From Sphingomonas sp. R647 (GTDB taxonomy: Bacteria > Pseudomonadota > Alphaproteobacteria > Sphingomonadales > Sphingomonadaceae), in assembly GCF_020177055.1 (NCBI RefSeq), contig NZ_JAIQXT010000003.1, positions 310,001-374,000 of the forward strand: a DNA stretch of 64,000 nt, given 5' to 3'. Below are positions 45,957-54,845 of this stretch, piece by piece; the stretch's first letter is position 1, and the number at the start of each line of letters is the position of its first letter. The position numbers were made by a program, and so were the translations under genes. The notes under the pieces were generated by a model. It saw only the letters and a program-made list of their open reading frames with translations, was not told where the DNA came from and did no database searches.

Positions 45957-46394
45957 ATGGCCAAGTTCCCGAAGATCGACAGCCCCTGCCCCTATAAGGC
46001 CGATCTGGGCGCGATCATGGACGGCGATTTCTGTCGCATGTGCAAGCGTGAGGTTTTCGACCTGTCCGCTTGGAGCGATGGCGAGCGCGTGGCATTTCTG
46101 AAGGGGTGCGAGGCCGAGGTGTGCGTGCGCTACACGCTGCCGGCTCGCCCTGCGCTGGCCGCTGCGGCTCTGGCGGCGGCGGTGATCGCTCTGCCGGTGG
46201 CGGCGCAGGAGCCGACGGTGGTCTATGGCGACGCCGCCGTTCCGGACGAGGACTATGACATGATCATCGTCGGCGGGATCAAGGATCCCAAGGCGGTGGC
46301 GATGGTCGAGGATCCGGCCGATGCGACCCTGCCCGAACTGCCGGTTGTCTATGACGACGCGCCACAGCCGGTCACGGTGAAGCCCGCGTCCTGA
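45957..46394 (+). CDS. Membrane protein with cysteine-rich N-terminal domain
   Basis: A 145-residue protein. The N-terminal part, presumably cytoplasmic, has five cysteines (11, 26, 29, 51, 56) in the pattern CPY...FCRMCKREVFDLSAW...GCEAEVCVRY, which looks like a small metal- or Fe-S-binding module. One membrane helix (about 64-83) and an acidic tail of about 60 residues follow. Similar N-terminal modules occur ahead of membrane helices in sphingomonad and Bacteroidetes proteins; function unknown. GGAGAG lies 8 nt before the ATG. It is divergent from arsR and overlaps the transglutaminase gene end by 23 bp. Confidence 0.65.
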   Translation: MAKFPKIDSPCPYKADLGAIMDGDFCRMCKREVFDLSAWSDGERVAFLKGCEAEVCVRYTLPARPALAAAALAAAVIALPVAAQEPTVVYGDAAVPDEDYDMIIVGGIKDPKAVAMVEDPADATLPELPVVYDDAPQPVTVKPAS

Positions 46395-47802
46395 CTTCCG
46401 CCAGCGATTGCCAGTCGAGCAGGCTGGCCAGCTGACCCGCCGCCGTGATCGAACGCGCGTCGCCGTCGCCGATGGTGAGCGCGATATGCGTGGCATCGAA
46501 CCCGTCGAGCGACATGTCGAAGCTGCGCCACGCGCCGTCGACATAGGCCAGCGTCCAGCTGTGCGGCATGAACACGTTGCTGACGCCGTGATAGCGTTCG
46601 CGCGAATAGACGAGGCCGCTGGCGACGCGGGTGGGGATGCCCGCCGCGCGTCCGAGCGCCGCGAGCACCACCGCATCTTCGGTGCAATCTCCAGCGCCCG
46701 ACGCCAGCGCATCTGCGGCGCTGCGATGGCCGGTGAAGTCGATGCGGTGCATCACCGTCCGCGCGCGCACCGCCAGTTCCTCCATCGTGCGCGCGGGGGA
46801 TAGCTTGCGGCGGATCACCGGGCGGGCGAGTGCCAGAACGCGGGGATGGTCATGCTGCAGCCAGGCGGTCGCGCGGCGTGCATCGGCGAGGGTCGCCGGA
46901 TCGCCGGGCAGGCCGGGGCCGCAGCTGGTGCAGATATCGAGCGTGACGCCGGTCGCGTCGAGGGTCACGCGCTGTTCGCCGGTCGCTGGCGGGGAAAAGG
47001 CGATGCCGTCGATGAACCCGAAGCGATAGCGGATGTGGCCCTGCGCGGCGGCGGGGCCGATCCGTACGGGCGACTTGGCCATGACATTGCGCAACAGGCG
47101 ATAGGGCGGATGCGGGCGCAGCGCTGTGTCACGGTCGACTGGGCGGGTAGTGACGGCGACGCCGAACATTGGCTGGATCGCCGCGACGATGCGCCCCGAT
47201 GCGTCGAGGTCGAGTCGCATGATCCCGCGCAGTTCGGTGCCCTCGAACCGCTTGCGCAGCACCGTCAGCGTGCCGGGGCGCTGGGTTGGTGCGCGTTCGA
47301 TCGTCACCCGCTCGACCAGCGCGGCGGCGGGGTTGAGGTTGAGGAAGCTGAGCGTCGAGTCGGCGGTCCAGCCGCGCATCAGCGCCTCGCCATTGTCGAA
47401 GCGGGTGCCGGCGGGCAGCGCGATGCGGGTGACGTGGCGTCCGCTCTCACTGTGGCGCGTGACGGTGGCGCTGGCCGCGGTGATGCGGGTTTCGAGCCGG
47501 CGGATGGTGCGCCCGTCGCGCGACTCGGTCAGGATCAGCAGCGGGCGGCCGGAGCTGTCGAAGCGGGTCGTGGTCGTGTCGGTCAGCGTGGTGCTCGGTC
47601 GGTCGCCATCCGCGAGCCGCAGTTCGCGCAGCTCTATCGTCTCGCGTCCGTCGGGCAGTGTGCGAGTGGTGGTCGCAGCATGACCCAGCACCACGCCGGC
47701 ATCGTCGGCGATGACATACCAGCCCCGCGGTTTGGCTTCGCGCTGGGTCGCGCCGGGCAACGCTGCGATGGCGACGGTCAGGAACAGCAGACGGCGCAGC
47801 AT
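46372..47802 (-). CDS. Secreted transglutaminase-like domain protein
   Basis: A 476-residue protein with a signal peptide (MLRRLLFLTVAIAALPGATQ) and a beta-rich N-terminal region of about 300 residues. A C-terminal transglutaminase-like cysteine peptidase domain follows. The catalytic Cys is in ASGAGDCTEDAVVLAALGRA, the His in FMPHSWTLAYVDGAW, and the Asp in RSFDMSLDG. Bacterial members are often proteases or peptide hydrolases rather than cross-linkers. Substrate unknown. Confidence 0.82.
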   Translation of the reverse strand: MLRRLLFLTVAIAALPGATQREAKPRGWYVIADDAGVVLGHAATTTRTLPDGRETIELRELRLADGDRPSTTLTDTTTTRFDSSGRPLLILTESRDGRTIRRLETRITAASATVTRHSESGRHVTRIALPAGTRFDNGEALMRGWTADSTLSFLNLNPAAALVERVTIERAPTQRPGTLTVLRKRFEGTELRGIMRLDLDASGRIVAAIQPMFGVAVTTRPVDRDTALRPHPPYRLLRNVMAKSPVRIGPAAAQGHIRYRFGFIDGIAFSPPATGEQRVTLDATGVTLDICTSCGPGLPGDPATLADARRATAWLQHDHPRVLALARPVIRRKLSPARTMEELAVRARTVMHRIDFTGHRSAADALASGAGDCTEDAVVLAALGRAAGIPTRVASGLVYSRERYHGVSNVFMPHSWTLAYVDGAWRSFDMSLDGFDATHIALTIGDGDARSITAAGQLASLLDWQSLAEVRTRASP

Positions 47803-47845
47803 CCCGCGATGCTACGCCGCACGTGCGTGCAGCGCTAGGGGCCGC

Positions 47846-48262
47846 TCAGCTCGCCTCGCCGCCCGACAAATCCTGATAGAACATCAGCGCATTGCCATCG
47901 GGGTCGTAGAAGGTGAGCAGGCGCACCATGCCGGGGATTTCGTTGATCGGCCCGTCCTGCCGCACGCCCGCAGCATCCAGCGCCGCCTTGGCCGTGTCGA
48001 GATCGGTGACGCCGAAGGTGAGCGTTGCGCCGCCGGGGCCGCCTGCGCTTTCGACCTGCGACAGGCCGACGCTGACGCGCGCGACCGACGAGGTCAGTTC
48101 GCACCACGCAATCTCATCCATCCGGTACATGAGCGTCATGCCGAGCACGTTTTCATACCAAGGGATCGACCGGTCGAGGCTGGTGACGCTGAGCGCGCAG
48201 GTCAGTCCGCCGTCATAGGAAATCGCGGTGTTGGTCGCCTCAAGGGTAGCTTCGCTTGCCAT
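47846..48262 (-). CDS. VOC (glyoxalase/bleomycin resistance) family protein
   Basis: A 138-residue vicinal-oxygen-chelate fold protein with two beta-alpha-beta-beta-beta units (TCALSVTSLDRSIPWYENVL and ATLTFGVTDLDTAKAALDAA), ending in YDPDGNALMFYQDL. Metal ligands are not all obvious, so activity is uncertain. GGAGG lies about 6 nt before the ATG. It is divergent from an HxlR-type regulator, which probably controls it. Confidence 0.8.
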   Translation of the reverse strand: MASEATLEATNTAISYDGGLTCALSVTSLDRSIPWYENVLGMTLMYRMDEIAWCELTSSVARVSVGLSQVESAGGPGGATLTFGVTDLDTAKAALDAAGVRQDGPINEIPGMVRLLTFYDPDGNALMFYQDLSGGEAS

Positions 48263-48277
48263 ATCGTCCTCCCGACT

Positions 48278-48297
48278 CTATAGTTCCATTTGTATAG
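48278..48297. promoter_or_regulatory. Putative operator between VOC and HxlR genes
   Basis: Inverted repeat CTATA-N10-TATAG, AT-rich, in the 58-bp divergent intergenic region. It is a candidate site for the adjacent HxlR-type regulator. Confidence 0.4.
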
Positions 48298-48320
48298 TAG
48301 ATTGTGATTTGGTCAAGCGT

Positions 48321-48866
48321 GTGAATGATCCGGTTCTGACAGGTGCGGTGTTGCAACAGATGGCGGCGGGGCGGTGGACGATTCCCGTGCTGGCGCTGCT
48401 CAGCCGCGAACGGGGGGCGCGCTTTGCGGTGATCGAGCGGCGCTTCAGCCTGTCGCGCAACAGCTTGGCGCGGACGCTGGCCTATCTGCGCGAAGAGGGC
48501 TGGGTGATGCCCAATCCCGGCCATGGCCACCCGCTGCGCCCCGAATATGTGCTGACCGATAGCGGCCGCGCGGTGGGCGCGGCGTGCGAGCGGATCGAGG
48601 ATGCGCGCGTGCGGCTGGGGCTGGAGGCGCCGGACCTGTCGCGCTGGACGTTGCCGGTGGCGGGCGGGCTGGGCGACGACTGGACCCGCTTCAACGCGCT
48701 CCAGTCGCGGCTGGCCCCGGTGACGCCACGCGCGCTGTCGCTGACGCTGCAGGCGATGATCGGGCAGGATCTGGTGCAGCGGCGGCTGGAGGACCGGTTT
48801 CCGCCGGTTGCGCTCTATGGCCTCACCGGGAGGGGGACGGAGTTGGCGGTGGCGGTGGCAGGGTAA
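48321..48866 (+). CDS. HxlR-type winged-helix transcriptional regulator
   Basis: A 181-residue protein. The N-terminal half is an HxlR-like wHTH (MAAGRWTIPVLALLSRERGA, FSLSRNSLARTLAYLREEGW, HPLRPEYVLTDSGR). The C-terminal half seems to hold a second partial wHTH-like repeat (RFNALQSRLAPVTPRALSLTL, FPPVALYGLTGRG). The upstream open frame is rejected in favour of the GTG at 48321, whose product begins just before the conserved fold, although the ribosome binding site is weak. It is divergent from the VOC gene, and its stop abuts the convergent zapE stop. Confidence 0.75.
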   Translation: MNDPVLTGAVLQQMAAGRWTIPVLALLSRERGARFAVIERRFSLSRNSLARTLAYLREEGWVMPNPGHGHPLRPEYVLTDSGRAVGAACERIEDARVRLGLEAPDLSRWTLPVAGGLGDDWTRFNALQSRLAPVTPRALSLTLQAMIGQDLVQRRLEDRFPPVALYGLTGRGTELAVAVAG

Positions 48867-49979
48867 TCAGCCCGCCGCGCCATGTCCCTGCGCCAGATAT
48901 TCCTCCGACTGCATCTCCATCAGTCGCGACACGGTGCGTTCGAACTCGAACTTGCCGTCGCCCTCTCCATACAGGTCGAGCGGGGCGGCGTCGGCCATCG
49001 CCAGCAGTTTGACCTTATGCTCGTAGAGCGCGTCGATCAGCGTGACGAAGCGGGCGGCTTCGTTGCGGTTTTCCGGGCCGAGGCGCGGGATGCCGACGAT
49101 GATGACGGTGTGATAGCGGCGCGCGATGGCGAGATAGTCGGACGCGCCGCGCGCTTCCTCACACAGCCGCTTGAACGAGAAGACGGCGACGCCCTTCAGC
49201 GCCTTTGGCACGTGCAGCGTGCGGCCTTGAACCGACAGGTCTTCGCTTGGCACATGCGCGCGATCCTCGACCGGGTAATCGGTCAGGCGGAAGAAGGCGG
49301 CCGAGAGGGTCGCGGTGTTGGCCGGGCTGTTGGGGACCAGCCACAAGTCCATCTTGCCGAGCCGGTCGCGGCGATAATCGGTCGGGCCGTTGAGCGGCAG
49401 GACGTCGAGCTTGTCCTTGAGCAGCGCGATGAAGGGCAGGAAGCTGTCACGCTGCAACCCGTCCTTGTACAGGTCGTCGGGCGGACGGTTGGAGGTTGCG
49501 ACCACGCACAGCCCCTCGGCCATCATCGCGGTGAACAACCGGGACAGGATCATCGCGTCGGCAGTGTTGTTGATCACCATCTCGTCGAATGCGAGCAGGC
49601 GCAGGTTTTCGGCGATCGCCTTGGCTACCGGCGGGATCGGGTCGCCCGCTTCCTTCTTGCGTTCCTCGGCGATGCGGGCGTGCACCTCGATCATGAACTC
49701 GTGGAAATGGACGCGGCGCTTGCGCTCGATCTTCACGCAGCCGAACAACAGGTCCATCAGCATCGATTTGCCGCGCCCGACACCGCCCCACATGTACACG
49801 CCGCGCGGAGCCTCGGGCGCACGCCGGGCGAGGCGCCACAACACGCTGCCCTTGCGCGGGCCTTGTTCGAGTTCGCGCGCGAGATGGGCGAGGCGGCGCG
49901 CGGCGGCGGCCTGATCCGGGTCGGCACGCAGCTCGCCCGCGGCGACCAGCGCCTGATAGCGTTCGAGGACTCCGGTCAT
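48867..49979 (-). CDS. zapE: Cell division protein ZapE (AFG1-like ATPase)
   Basis: An AFG1-family ATPase that in bacteria associates with the Z-ring under stress. The 370-residue protein has Walker A MWGGVGRGKSMLMD, Walker B LLAFDEMVINN, and sensor-like CVVATSNRPPDDLYKDGLQR. The ATG overlaps the thioesterase stop (ATGA); upstream come the thioesterase and sdhB on the same strand. Confidence 0.9.
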   Translation of the reverse strand: MTGVLERYQALVAAGELRADPDQAAAARRLAHLARELEQGPRKGSVLWRLARRAPEAPRGVYMWGGVGRGKSMLMDLLFGCVKIERKRRVHFHEFMIEVHARIAEERKKEAGDPIPPVAKAIAENLRLLAFDEMVINNTADAMILSRLFTAMMAEGLCVVATSNRPPDDLYKDGLQRDSFLPFIALLKDKLDVLPLNGPTDYRRDRLGKMDLWLVPNSPANTATLSAAFFRLTDYPVEDRAHVPSEDLSVQGRTLHVPKALKGVAVFSFKRLCEEARGASDYLAIARRYHTVIIVGIPRLGPENRNEAARFVTLIDALYEHKVKLLAMADAAPLDLYGEGDGKFEFERTVSRLMEMQSEEYLAQGHGAAG

Positions 49980-50434
49980 GCGCCTGGTGGCGATGATTTG
50001 CGGACGGTGCCGGAGAAGCTGGCGAGGACGTTGTCGTCCTGTCGCACCAGCCCGCGCATGAAAAGCATCCGCCCGGTTTCGCGGAGCAACTCGACCTCCG
50101 CGACGATCGGCTCGCCGATCCGGCTGGTGCCGATGAACTGCGCCGACAGGTCGAGCGTGACTGCGCCACCCGCGCCCAGCACGCCGAAGGTGCGCGCCGC
50201 CGCGAACAGCGCGACGTCCATGAAGCCGAGCAACGCACCGCCATGGGTCGACTCGCGCAGGTTGGAGTGCTCACGCCCCGGCACCATCCGCACCAGCGCC
50301 TTCTCACCCTCGATCCGGGTCAGGATCGGACCGAGGAACGCGTTGAAGCGCGTCGGATCGCGCAACTCCCAGCGCTTCCAACCCGGATGCTCCGGGTCGT
50401 CCACATAGACGAAATGCGTGTCGGCCTGCGACAA
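49976..50434 (-). CDS. PaaI-family thioesterase (hotdog fold)
   Basis: A 152-residue acyl-CoA thioesterase-like protein. The hotdog signature is ESTHGGALLGFMDVALFAAA (HGG...D), followed by VTLDLSAQFIGTSRIGEPI. The substrate is not evident. The start appears to be a TTG at 50434, 21 bp after the sdhB stop, without a clear ribosome binding site. It is coupled by 4 bp to zapE. Confidence 0.82.
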   Translation of the reverse strand: MSQADTHFVYVDDPEHPGWKRWELRDPTRFNAFLGPILTRIEGEKALVRMVPGREHSNLRESTHGGALLGFMDVALFAAARTFGVLGAGGAVTLDLSAQFIGTSRIGEPIVAEVELLRETGRMLFMRGLVRQDDNVLASFSGTVRKSSPPGA

Positions 50435-50455
50435 GTCAGGGGTTGCCGGAGCGGA

Positions 50456-51238
50456 TCAGACGACCCGCTCGGCTTCCAGCTTCTTGATCTCGGCAATCGC
50501 CTTGGCGGGGTTCAGACCCTTGGGGCAGACATTGGCGCAGTTCATGATCGTGTGGCAGCGATAGAGGCGGAACGGATCTTCCAGCTCGTCGAGCCGCTCA
50601 CCGGTCGCCTCGTCACGGCTGTCGGCCAGCCAGCGATACGCCTGAAGCAGGATCGCCGGACCCAGGAACCGGTCGCTGTTCCACCAATAGCTGGGGCAGC
50701 TGGTCGAGCAGCACGCGCACAGGATGCACTCGTACAGGCCGTCGAGCTTCGCGCGGTCCTCCGGCGACTGCAGCCGCTCCTTGCCCGATGGGGGCGGGGT
50801 CACGGTCTGCACCCACGGCTTGATCGACGCGTACTGCGCGTAGAAGTGCGTGAAGTCGGGGACCAGGTCCTTGATCACGTCCATCGCGGGCAGCGGGGTG
50901 ATCTTGATGTCCCCCTTCATATCCTCGATCGCGGTGGTGCAGGCGAGGCCGTTCTTGCCGTCGATGTTCATCGAACACGACCCGCAGATCCCCTCACGGC
51001 ACGAGCGCCGGAAGGTGAGCGACGGGTCGATCTCCGACTTGATCTTGATCAGCGCGTCCAGGACCATCGGCCCGCACTCGTCTAGGTCGATGGTGAACTG
51101 GTCGTAGCGCGGGTTCTTCCCCGAGTCGGGGTCGTAGCGATAGATGGTGAAGGTCTTTTTTCGCGATGCGCCGACCGGCGCCGGATGCGCCTTACCCTTC
51201 GTGATCTTGCTGTTCTTCGGAAGGACGAAGTCGGCCAT
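50456..51238 (-). CDS. sdhB: Succinate dehydrogenase iron-sulfur subunit
   Basis: Carries electrons from SdhA flavin to quinone in complex II. The 260-residue protein has all three cluster motifs: [2Fe-2S] [16 protein letters not shown], [4Fe-4S] [12 protein letters not shown], and [3Fe-4S] [23 protein letters not shown] precedes the ATG at 51238. It is unusual in lying about 4 kb away from sdhCDA, with creD only 16 bp upstream. Confidence 0.95.
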   Translation of the reverse strand: MADFVLPKNSKITKGKAHPAPVGASRKKTFTIYRYDPDSGKNPRYDQFTIDLDECGPMVLDALIKIKSEIDPSLTFRRSCREGICGSCSMNIDGKNGLACTTAIEDMKGDIKITPLPAMDVIKDLVPDFTHFYAQYASIKPWVQTVTPPPSGKERLQSPEDRAKLDGLYECILCACCSTSCPSYWWNSDRFLGPAILLQAYRWLADSRDEATGERLDELEDPFRLYRCHTIMNCANVCPKGLNPAKAIAEIKKLEAERVV

Positions 51239-51254
51239 CGTGAACCTCTTAAAA

Positions 51255-52640
51255 CTACACCGCGGACGGGCTGGCGACGCGGCCACCCCAGTCCAGATTG
51301 CGCGTCAGATACATAACCGCTGCCAAGGCTGCAAACAGAAGCAGCGATCCGATCAGCAAGGAATAGGCTTCCAGGCTGAGCAGGATGTAGAGAACGCCAT
51401 ACAGCGCTACAAGAAGGCCCGCGATAAACCCTGCGCGACGGCGGCTGCCGAGCACCGCGGCGCTGTATGCGGTCAGCAGCGCGATGACCCCGCCGGCGGC
51501 CACCATATAGGCCGGGGTGAAGCCGACGACCTCGGCAAAGGCGAGCAGCAGGACGAAGAACAGCACGAGTCCCGCGCCGACCAGCAGATATTCGACCGCC
51601 GACACGCGCACCCCGGCGACGACGTCGAACAGCAGGAACGCCATGAAGGTGAAGCCGATGAACAGGAACCCGTATTTCACGCTGCGATTGACCTGCGCAT
51701 AGAGGTCGACTGGCTGGATCAGGCCGACCTGTGCCTCGGCCGATGGGGCGGCGGTGGGCGAACGCGAGTCGTAATTCGGCTGTGGCTCACGCGAGTCGGC
51801 GGGCGAGTCGCTGGTCGATGCGAGTGTGGTGCCGAGCGCGAGGTTCGAGATGCGATAGGTCGCGCTGAACCCGCTGGCCGTGTTGCTGTGCTTTTCGGGC
51901 AGGAAGCCGCCGGTGTAGCTGGGATGCCGCCACGGCGAAGTGACGGTCCAGCGCGTCGCTCCAGCACGCGGCGCGAGCGCGACGACCGAATGGCCACGCA
52001 GGGCATAGGCGAATTTGGTGGTGATCGGACGCTCGCGCAGCGCCGAAGCGTCGAGGTTGGCGAAGAAGCCCGATCCTCCGGTGGCGGCAACGCCGTTGCC
52101 CGGCTGGGCCGGGGCGGGCTGGCCGTCGATGGTGATGCGGTTGGCGGGTTTCAGCCCGCGCGGGTCCGCTACGCCAAAGCGCAATTCGGCCTTGTCGAAC
52201 TCCAGCGTCGCGAGATCGACGATGCGTGCTGCGTCGGGCGGCAGGCGGAAGGACGCGCTGCCCGAGATATCGGCGTCATAGACCACCGATTCGTAGATCG
52301 AACGCGTGCGCCGTTCGGGCTTGATCCGCGTGTCGATGTCGAGCGTGGCGGGGGCGATGAACAGCTGGCGGCGCTGGGTCGTGGTGCGGGTGACGGGCTT
52401 GCCATTTTCCTGCACCGTCTCGGTCACCGGCAGCGCATAGGGGATGACGAGCAGCGGCCCGGCGAGGGTCTGCGGCCCGCCCCAGCCCTCGGCGATGCTG
52501 CTGCGCGCGGTCTCCGACTGGCTCTGCCGGTCATAGACGAGCAGATAGACCATGAAGAGCGGAATGGTCAGCATCGCGCCGATAATCAGCGCGAGCAGCA
52601 ATTTCATTCCGGGCGAACGGTCGGGGGCGTGCAGGTCCAT
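51255..52640 (-). CDS. creD: Cell envelope integrity protein CreD
   Basis: A 461-residue inner-membrane protein of the CreD family, linked to envelope stress and beta-lactam response in other bacteria. An N-terminal membrane helix ([21 protein letters not shown]) is followed by a large periplasmic domain (about 40-320) and five or six C-terminal helices (from [20 protein letters not shown]). AGGAG lies 6-7 nt before the ATG. No creBC genes are present nearby. It lies upstream of sdhB with a 16-bp gap, so the two may share a transcript. Confidence 0.87.
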   Translation of the reverse strand: MDLHAPDRSPGMKLLLALIIGAMLTIPLFMVYLLVYDRQSQSETARSSIAEGWGGPQTLAGPLLVIPYALPVTETVQENGKPVTRTTTQRRQLFIAPATLDIDTRIKPERRTRSIYESVVYDADISGSASFRLPPDAARIVDLATLEFDKAELRFGVADPRGLKPANRITIDGQPAPAQPGNGVAATGGSGFFANLDASALRERPITTKFAYALRGHSVVALAPRAGATRWTVTSPWRHPSYTGGFLPEKHSNTASGFSATYRISNLALGTTLASTSDSPADSREPQPNYDSRSPTAAPSAEAQVGLIQPVDLYAQVNRSVKYGFLFIGFTFMAFLLFDVVAGVRVSAVEYLLVGAGLVLFFVLLLAFAEVVGFTPAYMVAAGGVIALLTAYSAAVLGSRRRAGFIAGLLVALYGVLYILLSLEAYSLLIGSLLLFAALAAVMYLTRNLDWGGRVASPSAV

Positions 52641-52724
52641 GAGCGACTCCTGTCAGTGAAGTCGCTGGCGTAGCGCGCGGCCGTACGCGCGGCATGAGCG
52701 CAGGGTGAGGCTTTTCTGAGCGCG

Positions 52725-53483
52725 TCAGATCACGTCGAGGACGAGGCCCAGATCGCGCGCTTCCTCGGCCTCGATATACAGGTTCGACGGCGCCTTTTTG
52801 CACAGCGCGTCAAAGCCCAGCTTCGACCCAGCGACGATGTCGCGGAAGCCCTCTTCCTCGATCCGGATCGACTCCTCGATCTCGTGCAGCTTGGCCTGAA
52901 GGATCGGGACCAATGTCTTGAGCGGGCCTTCGAGATGGATGTCGGCGGTAAGCTTGCGCTCATGGATCATCAGCCGGGTGCCCTGAGTCAGGAAGCGTTT
53001 GTCGACCGGGAAATGCGCCATAAAGGTCGCGCCCGCCGAATAGACCGCGACCTTGCCAAGGAACAGGATCTCGCGCCCGGTGAACTCGCGCAGCAAGCGG
53101 ACTTCATCACCCATCAGCCGTGCGACCTCGGGATCCCCGCCCAGCGTTGAAATCGCGATGACGAGCGTGCCGTCTGTCGGCGCGGCGGCGAGCTGGTCGC
53201 GGAAGCTCTGGTACATCGCGTGGTCCACCGGCCCCGACAGGCAGATGTGCGGCGTCGCGAGCAGCGGATAGCGCGTGCTGTAGGGGGCTGGCGTCGCGGG
53301 ATCGGACGGGGCGTCGAAGGCCGGGGCGGGGATGTCGAATGCTTGGGTCATCGCCCGCGCAACCATCGGCCGGGGACTAGGTTCCCGCCGGGCACGTCGC
53401 AGTCCATCGCGCACGCCGATTGCAACCAGCGCGATGCCCGCCGCAAGCAGCGCCAGAAAGGCGAGGGGAATAAGGGTCTCCAC
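52725..53483 (-). CDS. Membrane-anchored ClpP-like serine protease homolog
   Basis: A 252-residue protein: an N-terminal membrane helix (LIPLAFLALLAAGIALVAIG), a basic then Pro-rich linker, and a ClpP/crotonase-fold domain (about 80-252). The nucleophile motif is VAVYSAGATFMAHF (Ser149), with His174 in RLMIHER. In place of ClpP's catalytic Asp the aligned segment SNLYIEAEEARDLGLV has Asn234. It may therefore be an altered or inactive protease. Start is a GTG at 53483; a shorter soluble form from the ATG at 53351 is possible. Confidence 0.72.
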   Translation of the reverse strand: METLIPLAFLALLAAGIALVAIGVRDGLRRARREPSPRPMVARAMTQAFDIPAPAFDAPSDPATPAPYSTRYPLLATPHICLSGPVDHAMYQSFRDQLAAAPTDGTLVIAISTLGGDPEVARLMGDEVRLLREFTGREILFLGKVAVYSAGATFMAHFPVDKRFLTQGTRLMIHERKLTADIHLEGPLKTLVPILQAKLHEIEESIRIEEEGFRDIVAGSKLGFDALCKKAPSNLYIEAEEARDLGLVLDVI

Positions 53484-53519
53484 GCCGCTTCAACCCGCAA
53501 ATCGGCGAAAGGATCAGCG

Positions 53520-54503
53520 TCAGATACTCTGCAGGCTGTCGACCGATGGCTTGCCCACCGGCTGGGTCGCGATCTTGGGCATGCGCGCCTCGAGCGGGGC
53601 GAGCCATGTCTGCACGTCGGCACCGATGCTCCGCTGGGGCAGCGACGGCTTGAGCTTGCCACGGGTTTCCCAGCTGGCGATCTGGCCAATCGCCTCGGTC
53701 ACCGCGCTCCCCAGCGGCTGGGGCTTGCGCAGCGCGCGGTTGACCAGCGCGTCGCCGAAGAACGTCCAGTCATTCTCCGCCGCGCAGCCGAAGGACGAGC
53801 GATCCGCCGCCGCCGCGCTGACGATCGCGGTCTGCGGGCTCGACAGGACGGGGACGAACACACCCGAATAACAGGCGCTGACGATCAGCAACCGCCGCTG
53901 CATGCCATGCGCCTGAAGCAGTTTCGCGAGCCGCTTGGGCGAGATCGCGCCGAACCCCTGATCGCCGTCATTGTACACGACGCCGAACGGCGCGCCGTGG
54001 CTGGTGGTGTAGAGGACGAGCACATCCTCCTTCTCATCCATCAGCTCGGCGATGCGGGCGAGCGCGACCTCGATATTGGCGGGGGAGCCCATGGGGAGCG
54101 GGGAGGGCGTCTTCCCGTCGCTCCCGCCCAGCGTGATCGTGCGTCCGACCGCGTCATAGCGCCGCGCGAGTACCTTGCCGGCCTCGCGCGCCTCGCGCCC
54201 GAACACGGGGTCGCTGTCGAGTGCGACCGAGAGGACATAGGCATCGACCACGCCCTTGCGCTGGGGCAGCAGCGGGCCAAGCGCACGGGTCAGACGGCGA
54301 TGTTCGGCAAGGGCGTGGGTGGCGGTGCGATCACGCTCGATCTGGGTGCCGCCATCGGCCTGCTGGGCCAGTTCCTCCGGCGTCGATCGTGTCAGCGCGG
54401 GCGGCGGGGGGGCGGTGTGCTGGGGCGGCGTGTAAGGCTGTTGCTGCGCGGACGCAGCGGGAAGCGCGAGCAGCGCCACGGCAAACGGCAGGATCAATCG
54501 CAT
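53520..54503 (-). CDS. Secreted C13 (legumain-like) cysteine peptidase
   Basis: A 327-residue protein with a signal peptide (cleavage near ASA, residue 19) and a Pro/Gln-rich linker. A caspase-like domain of the C13 family follows, with the catalytic His169 in YTTSHGAPFG and Cys211 in VSACYSGVFVPVL. Bacterial C13 peptidases are little studied. GGGGGTGG lies before the ATG at 54503. It is 36 bp upstream of the ClpP-like gene on the same strand, so the two proteases may be co-expressed. Confidence 0.78.
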   Translation of the reverse strand: MRLILPFAVALLALPAASAQQQPYTPPQHTAPPPPALTRSTPEELAQQADGGTQIERDRTATHALAEHRRLTRALGPLLPQRKGVVDAYVLSVALDSDPVFGREAREAGKVLARRYDAVGRTITLGGSDGKTPSPLPMGSPANIEVALARIAELMDEKEDVLVLYTTSHGAPFGVVYNDGDQGFGAISPKRLAKLLQAHGMQRRLLIVSACYSGVFVPVLSSPQTAIVSAAAADRSSFGCAAENDWTFFGDALVNRALRKPQPLGSAVTEAIGQIASWETRGKLKPSLPQRSIGADVQTWLAPLEARMPKIATQPVGKPSVDSLQSI

Positions 54504-54575
54504 CGAACCACCCCCTGTGTGCAAAGTTGATTGGAGGATGCGGGAAGGTCAAGAGACAGCGCACGCGTTGCTGCC

Positions 54576-54594
54576 GGTACCGGATTTTGGTAAC
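54576..54594. promoter_or_regulatory. Possible ParD operator (direct GGTAMC repeats)
   Basis: GGTACC at 54576 and GGTAAC at 54589, 13 bp apart, just before the parD start codon. Ribbon-helix-helix antitoxins often bind such repeated half-sites. Confidence 0.35.
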
Positions 54595-54602
54595 TTGCGC
54601 AC

Positions 54603-54845
54603 ATGGCTGCCAAGAACACCAGCGTCGCCTTGGGCGACCACTTCACCGCCTTCGCCGCGCAGCAGGTCGCGTCTGGGCGCTACGGCTCGATGAGCGAGGT
54701 CATTCGCGCGGGGCTAAGGTTGCTGGAGGATGAGGAGCAGCGGATGGCTGAACTACGAACGGCGATAGCAGAAGGTTTGGCCAGCGGCGAACCGGCACCG
54801 TTCGATTTTGAAGCATGGCTCGCATCGAAGACAGCCGCCGAGTGA
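54603..54845 (+). CDS. parD: Type II antitoxin, ParD family
   Basis: An 80-residue antitoxin. The N-terminal ribbon-helix-helix is NTSVALGDHFTAFAAQQVAS, then GRYGSMSEVIRAGLRLLEDE, the ParD signature. The disordered C-terminal part ends FDFEAWLASKTAAE and should wrap the toxin. The stop overlaps the parE GTG start (GTGA). Confidence 0.88.
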   Translation: MAAKNTSVALGDHFTAFAAQQVASGRYGSMSEVIRAGLRLLEDEEQRMAELRTAIAEGLASGEPAPFDFEAWLASKTAAE

